Made by a program: the position numbers and the translations under genes. Below, piece by piece: positions 17,192 through 26,877 of a DNA stretch of 64,000 bases. The DNA comes from Aquabacterium sp. NJ1 (GTDB lineage Bacteria > Pseudomonadota > Gammaproteobacteria > Burkholderiales > Burkholderiaceae_C), in the NCBI RefSeq assembly GCF_000768065.1, contig NZ_JRKM01000001.1, forward strand, positions 2,294,001-2,358,000, given 5' to 3'. The notes under the pieces are model-generated. The model did no database searches. It was not told the origin of the DNA and saw only the letters and a list, made by a program, of their open reading frames with translations. How positions within the stretch are numbered: the stretch's first letter is position 1; each line of letters opens with the position of its first letter.

Positions 17192-18235
17192 TCAAGCCAC
17201 CTGCGACCAGGGCTGCACCAGCGCCTGCCCCGCAAACAGCGGGTGGGCCTGCGCCTCGGCCAGCGTGAGCACCGGCGTCACACAGGCATCGGCCTGCTCG
17301 AAGCGTTCGGCCCAATAGGCCAGGGGCTGGGACGCGACCAGCGCGGCCACGTCCTGGCGCAGCGCCACGCAATCGGGCGAGCCCGGCAACTGGCCGCGTT
17401 GCCAGTGGCGGTTCACCCAGTCCGGCCGCTCGAACACCTCGCACGCGGCCTTCCAGAACTTGAACTCCAGCGAGCCCACCGCCAAATGGCGGCCGTCGGC
17501 CGTGGCGTACAGGTTGTAGCAAGGCAGCACGCCATTGAGCAGGTCTTCACCGGCGCGCGGCATGCGCCCGCCCAGCATCGGTGCCAGCAAGGCTCCGGTG
17601 GACTTGGGCATCACCAGGTGCGCATGCAGGCCATGGGTCATGCTCACGTCGATGTGGCGCCCCTGCCCCCGCTTGCCAGCGTCGTACACCGCCGACAGGA
17701 TGGCGATGCAGGCCATGGACGAGCCCGCGGCCAGATCCCCCCACTGCACATTGGACAAGGCCAGCTCGCCCGTGGGCGCCCTCACCTGGTCCAGCACACC
17801 GGAAACCGCCATGAAGTTCAGGTCATGGCCAGCGCGTTGTGCCCATGCCCCTTGCTGACCATAGCCCGTGATGGACACCATGACCAGCTTCGGGTTGATG
17901 AGCTTGAGCGCCTCCCAGTCCAGGCCCATGGCCTTGAGCACGCCAGGCCGGAAGCTGTCGACCATCACGTCCGCCGTCGCGATCCAGTCGCGCAGCTGAT
18001 TCAAGTCAGCGGCGTTCTTGAAGTCGATCTTGCGGCACTCTTTGCCATGGTTGAGCGCCTCGAACAGGCTGCCCAGCGGGCGGGCGGGGTCGCCTTCCGG
18101 CGGCTCCACCTTGATGATCTCGGCACCCAGGTCGGCCAGCATGCGCGTGCCAAAAGGCCCTGGCAGGTTGCGCGTGAGGTCGATCACGCGCAGGCCTGAC
18201 AGGAGGCCAGACAGCGGTCCGGCCTCAACGCTCAC
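17192..18235 (-). CDS. CaiB/BaiF family CoA transferase or alpha-methylacyl-CoA racemase
   Basis: Class III CoA-transferase fold, 347 residues. The start LRVIDLTRNLPGPFGTRMLADLGAEIIKVE and the RAGHDLNF and QWGDLAAGS motifs match alpha-methylacyl-CoA racemases, in which the His and Asp of these motifs do the proton transfer. Racemisation of 2-methyl-branched acyl-CoA before beta-oxidation would fit the operon, and the length suits racemases better than formyl-CoA transferases. The start is GTG and overlaps the upstream stop (GTGA, 18232-18235), implying coupled translation. Confidence 0.85.
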   Translation of the reverse strand: MSVEAGPLSGLLSGLRVIDLTRNLPGPFGTRMLADLGAEIIKVEPPEGDPARPLGSLFEALNHGKECRKIDFKNAADLNQLRDWIATADVMVDSFRPGVLKAMGLDWEALKLINPKLVMVSITGYGQQGAWAQRAGHDLNFMAVSGVLDQVRAPTGELALSNVQWGDLAAGSSMACIAILSAVYDAGKRGQGRHIDVSMTHGLHAHLVMPKSTGALLAPMLGGRMPRAGEDLLNGVLPCYNLYATADGRHLAVGSLEFKFWKAACEVFERPDWVNRHWQRGQLPGSPDCVALRQDVAALVASQPLAYWAERFEQADACVTPVLTLAEAQAHPLFAGQALVQPWSQVA

Positions 18236-20382
18236 AGCTTGTCCTCGAAGCGGCCGCCCTCGGCGGCCATCTTCACCACGATGGCAGCGGGCTCGAAGCG
18301 CGGGCCATATTGCTTGGCCAGCTCACGTGCACGCTCGACGAACTGCTTGGGGCCCACCGCATTGATGAACTGCAGTGCACCGCCCTGGTTGGGCGCGAAG
18401 CCCCAGCCGAAGATCGAGCCGATGTTGGTATCAGCCACGGAGCGCACCACGTTTTCTTCATAGCAGCGTGCGGCTTCATTGGCCTGGGCGTACAGCATGC
18501 GGTCCACCAGCTCTTGCTGAGAGGGCTGCACGGCCTTGGGCGGGTAGACCTCGGTGAGGCCCGGCCACAGGCTCTTGTCCTTGCCGCTGTAGTCGTAGAA
18601 GCCCTTGGAGGCCTTCTTGCCGATGCGGTTGAGCTCGCCACCCACCTTCTGCACCACGGCAAAGCCGGGGTGGATGGCTGGCAACGGGCCGCCTTCGGCG
18701 ATCAGGTCCTTCTTGGTGGTTTCGGCGATGTACAGCGACAGGCTCAGCGAGACCTCATCCTGCAGGGCCAGCGGCGGCATCGGCATGCCGGCCTTCAGGC
18801 CAGCGACCTCGATGGAACGCGGGTGGATGCCCTCGCCCAGCATGGCCATGCCTTCCATGATGTAGGTCGTGAACACGCGCGAGGTGTAGAAACCGCGCTT
18901 GTCATTGACCACGATCGGGGTCTTGCCGATCTGCAGCACGTAGTCAAAGCCGCGTGCCAGCGTCTCGTCGCTCGTGTCCTTGCCCACGATGATCTCGACC
19001 AGCGGCATCTTGTCCACGGGCGAGAAGAAGTGCAAGCCGATGAAATTGGCAGGGCGGGAAGAGGCCTTGGCCAGGCCGGTGATGGGCAGCGTCGAGGTGT
19101 TCGATGCATACACGGCCGTCGCGGGGATCACGGCCTCGGTCTTCTGCGTGCAGACGGCCTTGATCTCGCGGTCTTCGAACACGGCTTCGATCACCAGGTC
19201 GCAACCTTCCAGGTCGTCATAAGACGTGGTCGGCTTGATGCGGGCCAGCAGCGCATCGCGCTTGTCGGGCGTGCTGCGACCACGGGCCACGGCCTTGTCC
19301 AGCAGGCCTTGCGAATAGGCCTTGCCCTTTTCGGCGTTGTCGATGGTCGTGTCCAGCAGCACCACGTCGATGCCAACCTTGGCCGACACATAGGCAATGC
19401 CCGCGCCCATCATGCCGGCACCCAGGATGCCCAGCTTCTTGACCTTGGACTCGGCCGGGCCCTTGGGGCGCGACTGGCCCTTCTTGATGGCGTTGAGCTG
19501 GTGCCACAAGGTGTTGATCATGTTCTTGCTGGTCTGCGACACGACGCAGGCCGCGAAGTAACGCGACTCCACTTGCGAAGCGGCATCGAAGTCCAGCAGG
19601 CAGCCTTCGAACAGGCAGCTCATGATGTGCGTGAGCGCAGGGTAGTTGCCGTGCGCCTTGGCGTTGGCCATCGAAGGCGCAATCGCCAGCACCTGCACCA
19701 CGGCCGGGCTCTTGCTGTCGCCACCGGGGATGCGGAAGCCCTTGGTGTCCCAAGGTGCAGAAGGCTTGGGGTTGGCCGCACACCAGGCCTTGGCCTTGGC
19801 CAGCAGCTCGTCGCGCGTGGTGGCCAGATCGGTGATCAGGCCCATTTCCTTGGCCTTGGCCGCGGTCAGTTCCTTGCCTTGGGTGATCAGGTCCATGGCT
19901 TTCTGGATGCCGATCAGGCGGGGCACACGTTGCGTGCCGCCGCCACCGGGCAGCAGGCCCAGCTTGACTTCAGGCAGACCGAACTTGGCCTTGGGGTCGT
20001 CCAGCGCGATGCGGGCGTGGCAGGCCAGGGCCAGCTCCAGGCCGCCGCCAAGTGCCGTGCCGTTCAGCGCAGCGACCACAGGCTTGCCGCACTTTTCCAT
20101 GCGGCGCATCATGCCCTTGAGGTCTTCGCACAGCTTGAAGGCTTCTTCGGCGCTGGTGATCTGCGTGAGCTGGTCGATGTCGGCGCCCACGATGAAGGTG
20201 GACTTGCCGGAGGTGATGACCAGGCCCTTGAGCGAGGCGTCGGTTTCCAGCTTGTTGACCAGCTCGGCGAACGGCTCGACCAGCGTGGGGTTGAGCACGT
20301 TCATGGCCCGGCCGGGCATGTCGATGGTGACGAGGCCGATGCCGTTGGCGTCAACGTCAAAGGTGAAGGCTTGGTTAGTCAT
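18232..20382 (-). CDS. FadB/FadJ-type enoyl-CoA hydratase / 3-hydroxyacyl-CoA dehydrogenase
   Basis: Bifunctional beta-oxidation enzyme of 716 residues. The N-terminal crotonase domain (about 1-190) keeps both catalytic glutamates ([11 protein letters not shown] and [11 protein letters not shown]). The 3-hydroxyacyl-CoA dehydrogenase part begins with [15 protein letters not shown] near 310 and contains [15 protein letters not shown] with the catalytic histidine. The start at 20382 has AGGAGG upstream; the longer reading runs into the thiolase gene. It follows the thiolase gene by 16 bp, the usual partner for a multienzyme complex. Confidence 0.92.
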   Translation of the reverse strand: MTNQAFTFDVDANGIGLVTIDMPGRAMNVLNPTLVEPFAELVNKLETDASLKGLVITSGKSTFIVGADIDQLTQITSAEEAFKLCEDLKGMMRRMEKCGKPVVAALNGTALGGGLELALACHARIALDDPKAKFGLPEVKLGLLPGGGGTQRVPRLIGIQKAMDLITQGKELTAAKAKEMGLITDLATTRDELLAKAKAWCAANPKPSAPWDTKGFRIPGGDSKSPAVVQVLAIAPSMANAKAHGNYPALTHIMSCLFEGCLLDFDAASQVESRYFAACVVSQTSKNMINTLWHQLNAIKKGQSRPKGPAESKVKKLGILGAGMMGAGIAYVSAKVGIDVVLLDTTIDNAEKGKAYSQGLLDKAVARGRSTPDKRDALLARIKPTTSYDDLEGCDLVIEAVFEDREIKAVCTQKTEAVIPATAVYASNTSTLPITGLAKASSRPANFIGLHFFSPVDKMPLVEIIVGKDTSDETLARGFDYVLQIGKTPIVVNDKRGFYTSRVFTTYIMEGMAMLGEGIHPRSIEVAGLKAGMPMPPLALQDEVSLSLSLYIAETTKKDLIAEGGPLPAIHPGFAVVQKVGGELNRIGKKASKGFYDYSGKDKSLWPGLTEVYPPKAVQPSQQELVDRMLYAQANEAARCYEENVVRSVADTNIGSIFGWGFAPNQGGALQFINAVGPKQFVERARELAKQYGPRFEPAAIVVKMAAEGGRFEDKL

Positions 20383-20398
20383 GTTTGTGGCCTCCTGA

Positions 20399-21604
20399 TC
20401 AGACGCGTTCGATGATGGTGGCGATGCCCATGCCGGCACCGATGCACAGGGTGGCCAAAGCGGTGGCCTTGCCGGTGCGCTCCAGTTCGTCCAGGGCCGT
20501 GCCCAGGATGATGGCGCCCGTGGCACCCAGCGGGTGGCCCATGGCGATGGCACCACCGTTGACGTTCACGCGGTCCAGCGAGATGCCCAGGTCCTTGGCG
20601 GTCTTCATGGGCACGGTGGCAAAGGCCTCGTTGATTTCCCACAGGTCGATGTCGCCCGGGGTCATGCCCAGCTTGTTGAGCGCCTTCTGGCAGGCCGGCG
20701 TCGGGCCGGTCAGCATGATGGTCGGCTCGGAGCCGATCACCGCGCACATGCGCACCTTGGCGCGGGGCTTCAGGCCCGCCTTGATGCCGGCTTCCTTGCT
20801 GCCCAGCAGCACCAGCGCGGCACCGTCCACGATGCCCGACGAGTTGCCGGCGTGGTGCGTGTGGATGATCTTCTCGATGGTGGTGTACTTGTCCAGCGCG
20901 GTGCCGTCAAAGCCCATGGTGCCCATCATCTCGAACGAGGGCATCAGCTTGGACAGCGTCTCGACCGAAGTACCGGGGCGCACGGTTTCATCGCGGTCCA
21001 GCATGACCATGCCGTTGATGTCCTTCACGGGCACGACGGACTTGGCAAAGCGGCCTTCGGCTTGCGCCACAGCGGCACGGCGGTGCGACTCGGCGGCGAA
21101 CGCGTCCAGGTCCGTGCGGCTGAAGCCTTCCAGCGTGGCGATCAGGTCGGCGCTGATGCCTTGCGGCACGAAGGCGGTGCCACTGTTGATACGGGGGTCC
21201 ATGACCCAGGCGCCACCGTCAGAGCCCATGGGCCAGCGGCTCATGGATTCCACGCCACCGGCCACGATCATGTCTTCCATGCCCGAGCCAATGCGTTGTG
21301 CCGCCTGGTTGATGGCTTCCAGACCGGAGGCGCAGAAGCGCGACAGCGTCACGCCCGAGACGGTCTCGGCCCAGCCGGCGTCCAGGATGGCGGTGCGCGC
21401 GATGTCGGCACCTTGCTCGCCCACCGGCGTCACGCAGCCCAGCACCAGGTCATCGACCAGGCGGGTGTCCAGCTTGTTGCGCTCGGCCAGCGCTTGCAGC
21501 AGCGTGCGCAGCAGCCACACGGGCGTAGCCTGGTGCAGGCTGCCGTCTTTCTTGCCCTTGCCGCGCGGGGTGCGCACGGTATCAAAAATGTAGGCTTCGG
21601 TCAT
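20399..21604 (-). CDS. Acetyl-CoA C-acyltransferase (thiolase)
   Basis: Thiolase of 401 residues performing the last, thiolytic step of beta-oxidation. The nucleophilic cysteine lies in [11 protein letters not shown] (about residue 90), [11 protein letters not shown] follows, the catalytic histidine is in [16 protein letters not shown] and the second cysteine in CIGAGMGIA near the C-terminus. An AAGGAG site precedes the ATG. Second gene of the leftward operon, after the acyl-CoA dehydrogenase, with a 165-bp gap that holds a palindromic element. Confidence 0.92.
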   Translation of the reverse strand: MTEAYIFDTVRTPRGKGKKDGSLHQATPVWLLRTLLQALAERNKLDTRLVDDLVLGCVTPVGEQGADIARTAILDAGWAETVSGVTLSRFCASGLEAINQAAQRIGSGMEDMIVAGGVESMSRWPMGSDGGAWVMDPRINSGTAFVPQGISADLIATLEGFSRTDLDAFAAESHRRAAVAQAEGRFAKSVVPVKDINGMVMLDRDETVRPGTSVETLSKLMPSFEMMGTMGFDGTALDKYTTIEKIIHTHHAGNSSGIVDGAALVLLGSKEAGIKAGLKPRAKVRMCAVIGSEPTIMLTGPTPACQKALNKLGMTPGDIDLWEINEAFATVPMKTAKDLGISLDRVNVNGGAIAMGHPLGATGAIILGTALDELERTGKATALATLCIGAGMGIATIIERV

Positions 21605-21684
21605 GAGAAGCTCCTTCTATGTATTGAATCGATTACTCGGTGTATCGGGCGTGTGCAGCCGCCTGAGCGAGCGGGAGTGAGCCT

Positions 21685-21733
21685 GCGTTGAGAAGCGCAG
21701 CCGTACTAGCGGTACGGCGAGCATCGCCAACGC
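21685..21733. repeat. Palindromic element between acyl-CoA dehydrogenase and thiolase genes
   Basis: A perfect 7-bp inverted repeat GCCGTAC-TAGCG-GTACGGC (21700-21718) sits inside a looser outer stem GCGTTG (21685-21690) / CAACGC (21728-21733). It lies within the operon's only sizeable gap and looks like a REP-type or mRNA-processing element. No T-run follows on either strand, so it is not a simple terminator. Confidence 0.5.
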
Positions 21734-21769
21734 GGGATCGCCCCGCGCAGCTGGCGGATGCGCCGCCAC

Positions 21770-22930
21770 TCACAGGAAGCGGCTTGCCAGCTCCTTCATG
21801 ATTTCGTTGGTGCCGCCATAGATGCGCTGCACACGCGAATCGGCCCACAGGCGGGCAATCGGGTATTCCTTCATGTAGCCATAGCCACCGAAGAGCTGCA
21901 GGCATTCGTCGACCAGCTTGCACTGGTTGTCGGTGATCCAGTACTTGATCAGCGCCGCGCGGTCCACGCCCAGCTCACCCTTGAGGTGCGCCACCATGGC
22001 CGCGTCCACCAGGGCACGCGAAGCCAGCAACAGGGCCTGGCACTCGGCCAGCTTGAAGCGGGTGTTCTGGAACGAGAAAATGGGCTTGCCAAAAGCCTTG
22101 CGCTCCTTCGTGTACTCCAGCGTGATCTTCATGGCGTATTCCATGGCGGCGATACCGGCCAGCGCGACCAGCATGCGTTCCTGCGGCAGTTCCTGCATCA
22201 GCTGGAAGAAGCCCATGCCTTCGTTCTCGCCGATCAGGTTGTGCTTGCTCACCACAACATCGTCAAAGAACAGCTCGGAGGTGTCTTGCGCCTCCATGCC
22301 GATCTTGTCGAGGTTGCGGCCACGGCGGAAGCCGGGGGCCTCGTCGGTCTCGACCACGAACAGGGAGATGCCTTGCGCGCCCTTGTCCTTGTCGGTCTTG
22401 CACACGACGATGATCAGGTTGGCCAGTTGACCGTTGGTGATGAAGGTCTTGCTGCCGTTGATCTTGTAGGTCTGGCCGTCTTCGGACTTCAAAGCCAGCG
22501 TGCGCACGCCTTGCAGGTCAGAGCCCGTGCCGGGTTCGGTCATGGCGATGGCGCCAATCAGTTCGCCCGTGGCCAGCTTGGGCAGCCAGCGCTTCTTCTG
22601 CTCTTCGGTGCCGTAATGCAGGATGTAAGGGGCGACGATGCCCGAGTGCAGCGAACCACCGAAACCACCGATGCCGGCTTCACCTTGGGCCAGCACCAGT
22701 GCGGCTTCGTGGCCGAAGTCGCCACCGCCACCACCGTACTGCTCGGGCATCGAAGCGCACAGGAAACCATTGGCGCCCGCGTCTTCCCAGGCCTGGCGGT
22801 CCATCATGCCCTGGGCACGCCAGGCTTCATCCTTGGGTTGCCACTGCTCGGTCATGAAGCGTTTGGCAGAGTCGAACACCATCTGGTGCTCTTCGGTCAT
22901 CCATGCGGGCGCGAAATTCTGAATAGCCAT
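21770..22930 (-). CDS. Acyl-CoA dehydrogenase (long-chain type)
   Basis: Flavoprotein of 386 residues catalysing the first step of beta-oxidation. AMTEPGTGSDLQG and the C-terminal YGGTNEIMKELASR are plain. The usual YEGT catalytic glutamate is YGGT here; in the long-chain acyl-CoA dehydrogenase subfamily the base sits instead in helix G, and the matching PQERM with glutamate is present. The start at 22930 is supported by GAGGAG upstream. First gene of the operon, divergent from the TetR gene across 292 bp with two palindromes. Confidence 0.9.
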   Translation of the reverse strand: MAIQNFAPAWMTEEHQMVFDSAKRFMTEQWQPKDEAWRAQGMMDRQAWEDAGANGFLCASMPEQYGGGGGDFGHEAALVLAQGEAGIGGFGGSLHSGIVAPYILHYGTEEQKKRWLPKLATGELIGAIAMTEPGTGSDLQGVRTLALKSEDGQTYKINGSKTFITNGQLANLIIVVCKTDKDKGAQGISLFVVETDEAPGFRRGRNLDKIGMEAQDTSELFFDDVVVSKHNLIGENEGMGFFQLMQELPQERMLVALAGIAAMEYAMKITLEYTKERKAFGKPIFSFQNTRFKLAECQALLLASRALVDAAMVAHLKGELGVDRAALIKYWITDNQCKLVDECLQLFGGYGYMKEYPIARLWADSRVQRIYGGTNEIMKELASRFL

Positions 22931-22994
22931 TTGGCAAAGTCTCCTCGGTACACACAAAACGACGACTACGTCACATCTCATGACCTTTCATGAT

Positions 22995-23012
22995 CGGTAA
23001 TTTAAATTACCG
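22995..23012. promoter_or_regulatory. 18-bp palindrome, candidate TetR operator
   Basis: CGGTAATTTAAATTACCG is a perfect 18-bp palindrome about 65 bp upstream of the acyl-CoA dehydrogenase start. An AT core with GG/CC ends is typical for TetR-family acyl-CoA-responsive regulators, and the divergent TetR gene is the obvious candidate binder. Confidence 0.65.
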
Positions 23013-23175
23013 TCAGTAGAAACCCGCGGAATGGGCATCTTCGGCGACAGGTTTGGGGCTTTTGTCGCCCTTGCACCCTCTGTGAGATGACGCATGCGTC
23101 AACCAGCGAATCTTGGCGTCACGCCGCTCAGTTGGCAAGCGGATTTGGTCAATTGGCGCCATCCTGGCTGCATTT

Positions 23176-23196
23176 GGTAATATGGATTTCCATACC
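23176..23196. promoter_or_regulatory. Second palindrome, candidate autoregulatory operator
   Basis: TATGGA-TT-TCCATA (23181-23194) is a perfect 6-2-6 dyad with GGTA to its left and the TACC of its right flank pairing loosely. It begins with GGTAAT like the first palindrome and lies about 30 bp before the TetR start, a position suited to autorepression. Confidence 0.5.
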
Positions 23197-23222
23197 GGAA
23201 TGCCCCCTTCCCGACACCGCCC

Positions 23223-23864
23223 ATGCCCTCGTCCACCGCCCGCCGCCACCAGCCCAGCACCGTCGATGACCGCCGCGCGGCGCTCAGCACCATGCGCGCC
23301 GACACGCTGGGCCGCATCGAAAAAGCCGTGCTGGAGCTGTTCTCCAACCAGGATTTCCATGAAGTGAGCCTGCTGGACGTGGCCAAGGCCGCCAACGTGT
23401 CGCTGCAGACCATCTACAAGTACTTCGGCAGCAAGGAGGTGCTGGTCTACGCCATGCTGGACGTGATGCTGGGCCGCCTGGCCGAGCGCATGCTCGACCA
23501 CCTGCAAGGCATCGACGACGCGCGCGAGCGCCTGCGCAAGACCTTCTGGGTCACGCTGGACTACATGGACAAGCACCCCGCCGTGATGATGTTGCTGTTC
23601 ACCGCGGTGCCCGTGTCCAAGCACAAGAACATCCGCATCTATGAAAGCCCCGAGTTGATGACCGCCTTCCTGGGCGTGTTCAAGGACGGGCAGGCGCGTG
23701 GCGTGCTCAACAAGCAGGTCTCGCACAAGATCCTGCTGGACGTGTTCATGGGCATCATCGGCCGCGTAGTGCTGATGCACATCGTGCGTGGCGAAAAGCG
23801 CCCGCTGATCGACCAGTTCGACGAGTTGTTCCACATCGTGTGGCGGGCGATGTCGGCAGATTGA
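23223..23864 (+). CDS. TetR family transcriptional regulator
   Basis: DNA-binding repressor of 213 residues. The helix-turn-helix is at about residues 49-68 (VSLLDVAKAANVSLQTIYKYF). The helical C-terminal part would bind an inducer, probably an acyl-CoA given the divergent beta-oxidation operon. About 24 polar residues precede the first helix. The palindromes at 22995-23012 and 23181-23194 in the shared upstream region are plausible operators for control of both directions. Confidence 0.88.
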   Translation: MPSSTARRHQPSTVDDRRAALSTMRADTLGRIEKAVLELFSNQDFHEVSLLDVAKAANVSLQTIYKYFGSKEVLVYAMLDVMLGRLAERMLDHLQGIDDARERLRKTFWVTLDYMDKHPAVMMLLFTAVPVSKHKNIRIYESPELMTAFLGVFKDGQARGVLNKQVSHKILLDVFMGIIGRVVLMHIVRGEKRPLIDQFDELFHIVWRAMSAD

Positions 23865-24021
23865 GGCCCTCTGGATTACCCCAGCCCATTGATGCACAAC
23901 TGTGCAAGGACTAACCCGGGGTTCGCGTGAGAGCGCAAAAGTGCCGCACGGGCCGGCAATACCTTCATCGACCACGAACGAATACTGAACGGTATCCGAT
24001 CACACACAAAGGACGATGACG

Positions 24022-25254
24022 ATGACCATGCCAAAGACAAGCCCCGCTTCTGCTGCCATCTTGCTGCTTGGCCTGGCCGGCACCCTCCACGGCGCCAGCG
24101 CCCAACAGGCCTACCCCATGGCCAGCGCCGCCGTGCAACCGGTCAATGACAGCTTCTATGTCGCGCCTTCGGCGGCGGTGCTGGCTGGTGCGCAACCCGG
24201 CACCGTGCTGCGGTACCGCGCGATCCCCAACACCACGTACTCGGCCCGCGTCAACGCGGCCTACCAGTTGATGTACCGCTCGACCGACAGCCATGGCGTG
24301 CCCGTGGCCGCCGTCACCACGGTGCTGATCCCCAAGACTGCACCGGCCACAGGCCGCAAGCTGCTGTCCTACCAGGCCATGTACGACAGCCTGCAACTCA
24401 ACTGCACGCCCTCGGGCCTGACCGTCAGTGGCAAGCTGTTCGAGAAGGGCTATGTGAACACCGCGCTGGACCAGGGCGTACTGGTAGTCATGAGCGACTA
24501 TGAGGGCCTGCAATCGCAATGGATGGCCGGACTCAACACCGCGCACAGCGTGCTGGATGGCATCCGTGCCGCCGAGCGGTTCAGCCAGAGCGGCCTGAGC
24601 AGCGCCACACCGGTGGCCCTGATGGGTTACTCGGGCGGCGGGCATGCCACGGCATGGGCCAATGAAGTCGCGCTCGAGTACGCACCCGAATTGAACATCG
24701 TGGGGGCGGCCATGGGTGGCCTGCCGGTCAAGCCACTCAACGTGGCCAGGAAGGTGGACGGCACCCTGTTTGCGGGCGTCTACTTTGGCGCGGTGCTGGG
24801 CTTGTCACGAGCCAACCCCCAGATCAATCCCATTGACTACGCCACCCCTGCCGGGCTGACCATGCTCAAGGACATGGCCAACCGCTGCCTGCTGGGCACC
24901 CTGGAGGGGCAACCCGAGATGCTCACGCCTTACATCTTCAAAAAGGGCAGCCAGTACCTGAAGGACCCCAACTTCCTGGATCTGCCTGAAATGCAGGCCA
25001 TTGGGGCGGCCAACAACCTGGGCAACCGCCTGCCCAAAGCCCCGATGTACATCTTCGAAGGCGTGCTCGATGAAGTCATGCCGCTTGCCGACGTCGATCA
25101 GCTGGTCAAGACCTACTGCGAGCAAGGCCAGAAGGTGCAGTACAAGCGCGTCCCCTTGGGCGATCACATCAGCCTGGCACTCTCGCCCAGCGCCTCCATG
25201 AACTACGTGCTCGATCGCCTCAACGGCAAGGCCGCCCCCAATACCTGCAACTGA
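24022..25254 (+). CDS. Secreted lipase-like alpha/beta hydrolase
   Basis: Exported serine hydrolase of about 410 residues, similar to the secretory lipase (LIP) family. A signal peptide (AAILLLGLAGTLHGASA) is followed by the hydrolase domain with nucleophile elbow GYSGGG (about residue 200), an aspartate in FEGVLDEVMPLADVD and a histidine in LGDHISLAL, in the order of a catalytic triad. Three in-frame ATGs lie within 15 bp (24016, 24022, 24028); I prefer 24022 because AAAGGA ends 8 nt before it. Likely releases fatty acids that the adjacent beta-oxidation genes could use. Confidence 0.82.
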   Translation: MTMPKTSPASAAILLLGLAGTLHGASAQQAYPMASAAVQPVNDSFYVAPSAAVLAGAQPGTVLRYRAIPNTTYSARVNAAYQLMYRSTDSHGVPVAAVTTVLIPKTAPATGRKLLSYQAMYDSLQLNCTPSGLTVSGKLFEKGYVNTALDQGVLVVMSDYEGLQSQWMAGLNTAHSVLDGIRAAERFSQSGLSSATPVALMGYSGGGHATAWANEVALEYAPELNIVGAAMGGLPVKPLNVARKVDGTLFAGVYFGAVLGLSRANPQINPIDYATPAGLTMLKDMANRCLLGTLEGQPEMLTPYIFKKGSQYLKDPNFLDLPEMQAIGAANNLGNRLPKAPMYIFEGVLDEVMPLADVDQLVKTYCEQGQKVQYKRVPLGDHISLALSPSASMNYVLDRLNGKAAPNTCN

Positions 25255-25283
25255 GCTGCAGCGCCCGCTGTCTCGCGCGTGTT

Positions 25284-25307
25284 GCGCCCCATGTCACCGT
25301 GGGGCGC
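25284..25307 (+). terminator. Strong hairpin after the lipase gene, no U-tract
   Basis: GCGCCCCATG-TCAC-CGTGGGGCGC type stem of 8-10 bp (25284-25307) lies 30 bp after the lipase stop and 13 bp before the acyltransferase start. No T-run follows, so it could slow polymerase or affect translation of the next gene rather than be a classical terminator. Confidence 0.4.
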
Positions 25308-25319
25308 TAAGCTTGCGCG

Positions 25320-26417
25320 ATGTACCTCTCTCTTCAGGCTTGCCGCGCCCTGGCTGCGCTCATGGTGGTGTGCCTCCACGTGGGTGCCACGCTCAATCGC
25401 GATACCTATCTGGGGCCGGCCGCTGACCTGTTCCGGCAACTGAGCTCGTTCGGCGACGCCGGCGTGTCCTTCTTCTTCGTGCTCAGTGGCTTCATCGTCA
25501 CGCGGGTGCACCTGCCCGACTTCAACCAGCCCGCGCGCCTCCCGGCCTACCTGCTCAAGCGCGTGGCGCGCATCTACCCGATGTACTGGCTGGTGTTTGC
25601 GATGACCTGCCTGTCCATCTGGCTGCTGCCCACCTCGCGCAACCCCCTGCCCGCTGATGCCGCCACGCTGATCAAGGCCTTGCTGCTGATCCCGCAAGAC
25701 CCCGCCGTGGTGGGCGGCACCGGTGCCCCGGTGGTGTTCGTCGCCTGGACGCTGCAGTATGAGATGGTGTTCTACCTCGCCATGGCGCTGGCGCTGATCC
25801 AGCGCTGGTTGCTGCTGTTGCCACTGGGCCTGATCCTGCTCAACAGCCTGACCCATTCCGCCGGCGATCACTTCATTCGGAACTTTCTTTCCAACGACCA
25901 CATTTATCTGTTCGTCATGGGTGCGGGGCTGGCCATGCTGGGCAGCCGGTCATGGCGGCTGTCTGCCACGCAGGCCCGCATGGCCATCACCGCCGCCGCG
26001 CTGGCCTTCGTCGCCCTGGCTGCCTGGGAGGACCTGACCTTTCCGGCCAACAACCGCGGCCTGAGCGTGCTGCTGTTTGGTGGCATCAGCACCGTGGGCG
26101 TCCTGGGGCTTACCCATCTGGAAGACGCGGGCTGGCGCCCTCGCCCCGACCACCTGCTGGTCCGACTGGGCCATGCCTCCTACACGCTCTACCTCATCCA
26201 TGTGGCCGTCATGTCGGTGCTGGGCAAGATGGTCTCGTTGCTGGCACAGCATGCAAGACCCTTCGGGCCGGCCGCAGCCACGACCTCGGCGATACTGATC
26301 GTCGCAGCTTGCGCCTTGGTCGCCCTGGTTGTTCACCGCCATGTCGAACAACCCATCATGCGAAAGCTGAATCAGGCCATCTCCCGCTGGACGGACACCA
26401 CTGCTCACAGGACCTAA
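25320..26417 (+). CDS. Acyltransferase-3 family membrane protein (OafA/YrhL-like)
   Basis: Inner-membrane acyltransferase of 365 residues with about ten hydrophobic segments. Typical features are the N-terminal ACRALAALMVVCLHVGA with the catalytic-site histidine, FFFVLSGFIVTR and the helix-loop YLLKRVARIYPMYW. Such enzymes O-acylate cell-surface or secreted glycans and some lipids; the acceptor here is unknown. The BLUF gene starts 3 bp after its stop, so both are probably on one transcript. Confidence 0.87.
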   Translation: MYLSLQACRALAALMVVCLHVGATLNRDTYLGPAADLFRQLSSFGDAGVSFFFVLSGFIVTRVHLPDFNQPARLPAYLLKRVARIYPMYWLVFAMTCLSIWLLPTSRNPLPADAATLIKALLLIPQDPAVVGGTGAPVVFVAWTLQYEMVFYLAMALALIQRWLLLLPLGLILLNSLTHSAGDHFIRNFLSNDHIYLFVMGAGLAMLGSRSWRLSATQARMAITAAALAFVALAAWEDLTFPANNRGLSVLLFGGISTVGVLGLTHLEDAGWRPRPDHLLVRLGHASYTLYLIHVAVMSVLGKMVSLLAQHARPFGPAAATTSAILIVAACALVALVVHRHVEQPIMRKLNQAISRWTDTTAHRT

Positions 26418-26420
26418 GCC

Positions 26421-26840
26421 ATGCCCGCATTGCGCACCATCGTTTACGTGAGTTCTGCCACCCACAAGCTGAACGAAGCGGAAATGGAGGCGCTGCTGAT
26501 GGACGCCCGGGAGCACAACCAGCGCCACGGCATCACCGGCATCCTGTTGTATGGCGAGGGCAACTTCATGCAGTGCATCGAAGGCCTGCCCGATGGTGTC
26601 GAATTGATCTACGCGCGCATCTGCGCCAGCCGGCAACACCGCGACGTGATCAAGTTGATGGACGAGCCCACCGTTGAACGCTGCTTTCCTGACTGGTACA
26701 TGGGCGTGGCGCCGGCGTCGCACTCGGCGCAGCTCCAGCTCTCGTCCGCACAGTGGCAGCGCCTGAGCCACGAGGCCGGCACGACAGCGCCGCCGGGCAT
26801 GCAGTTGCTGCAACGCTTCTGGCAGAAACTGGCACGCTGA
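26421..26840 (+). CDS. BLUF domain blue-light photoreceptor
   Basis: Single-domain FAD-binding photoreceptor, 139 residues. The BLUF fold is recognised from TIVYVSSATHKL (photoactive tyrosine near residue 8), LLMDAREHNQRHGITGILLYG (asparagine near 32), NFMQCIEG (key glutamine near 50) and DWYMGV with the semi-conserved tryptophan near 95. No output domain is attached, as in short PixD/Slr1694-type BLUF proteins, which act by protein-protein contacts. It follows the acyltransferase gene by 3 bp. Confidence 0.9.
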   Translation: MPALRTIVYVSSATHKLNEAEMEALLMDAREHNQRHGITGILLYGEGNFMQCIEGLPDGVELIYARICASRQHRDVIKLMDEPTVERCFPDWYMGVAPASHSAQLQLSSAQWQRLSHEAGTTAPPGMQLLQRFWQKLAR

Positions 26841-26877
26841 ATCTGCGTGCCACACCGGCCTGGCCGATGCGCAGCGC

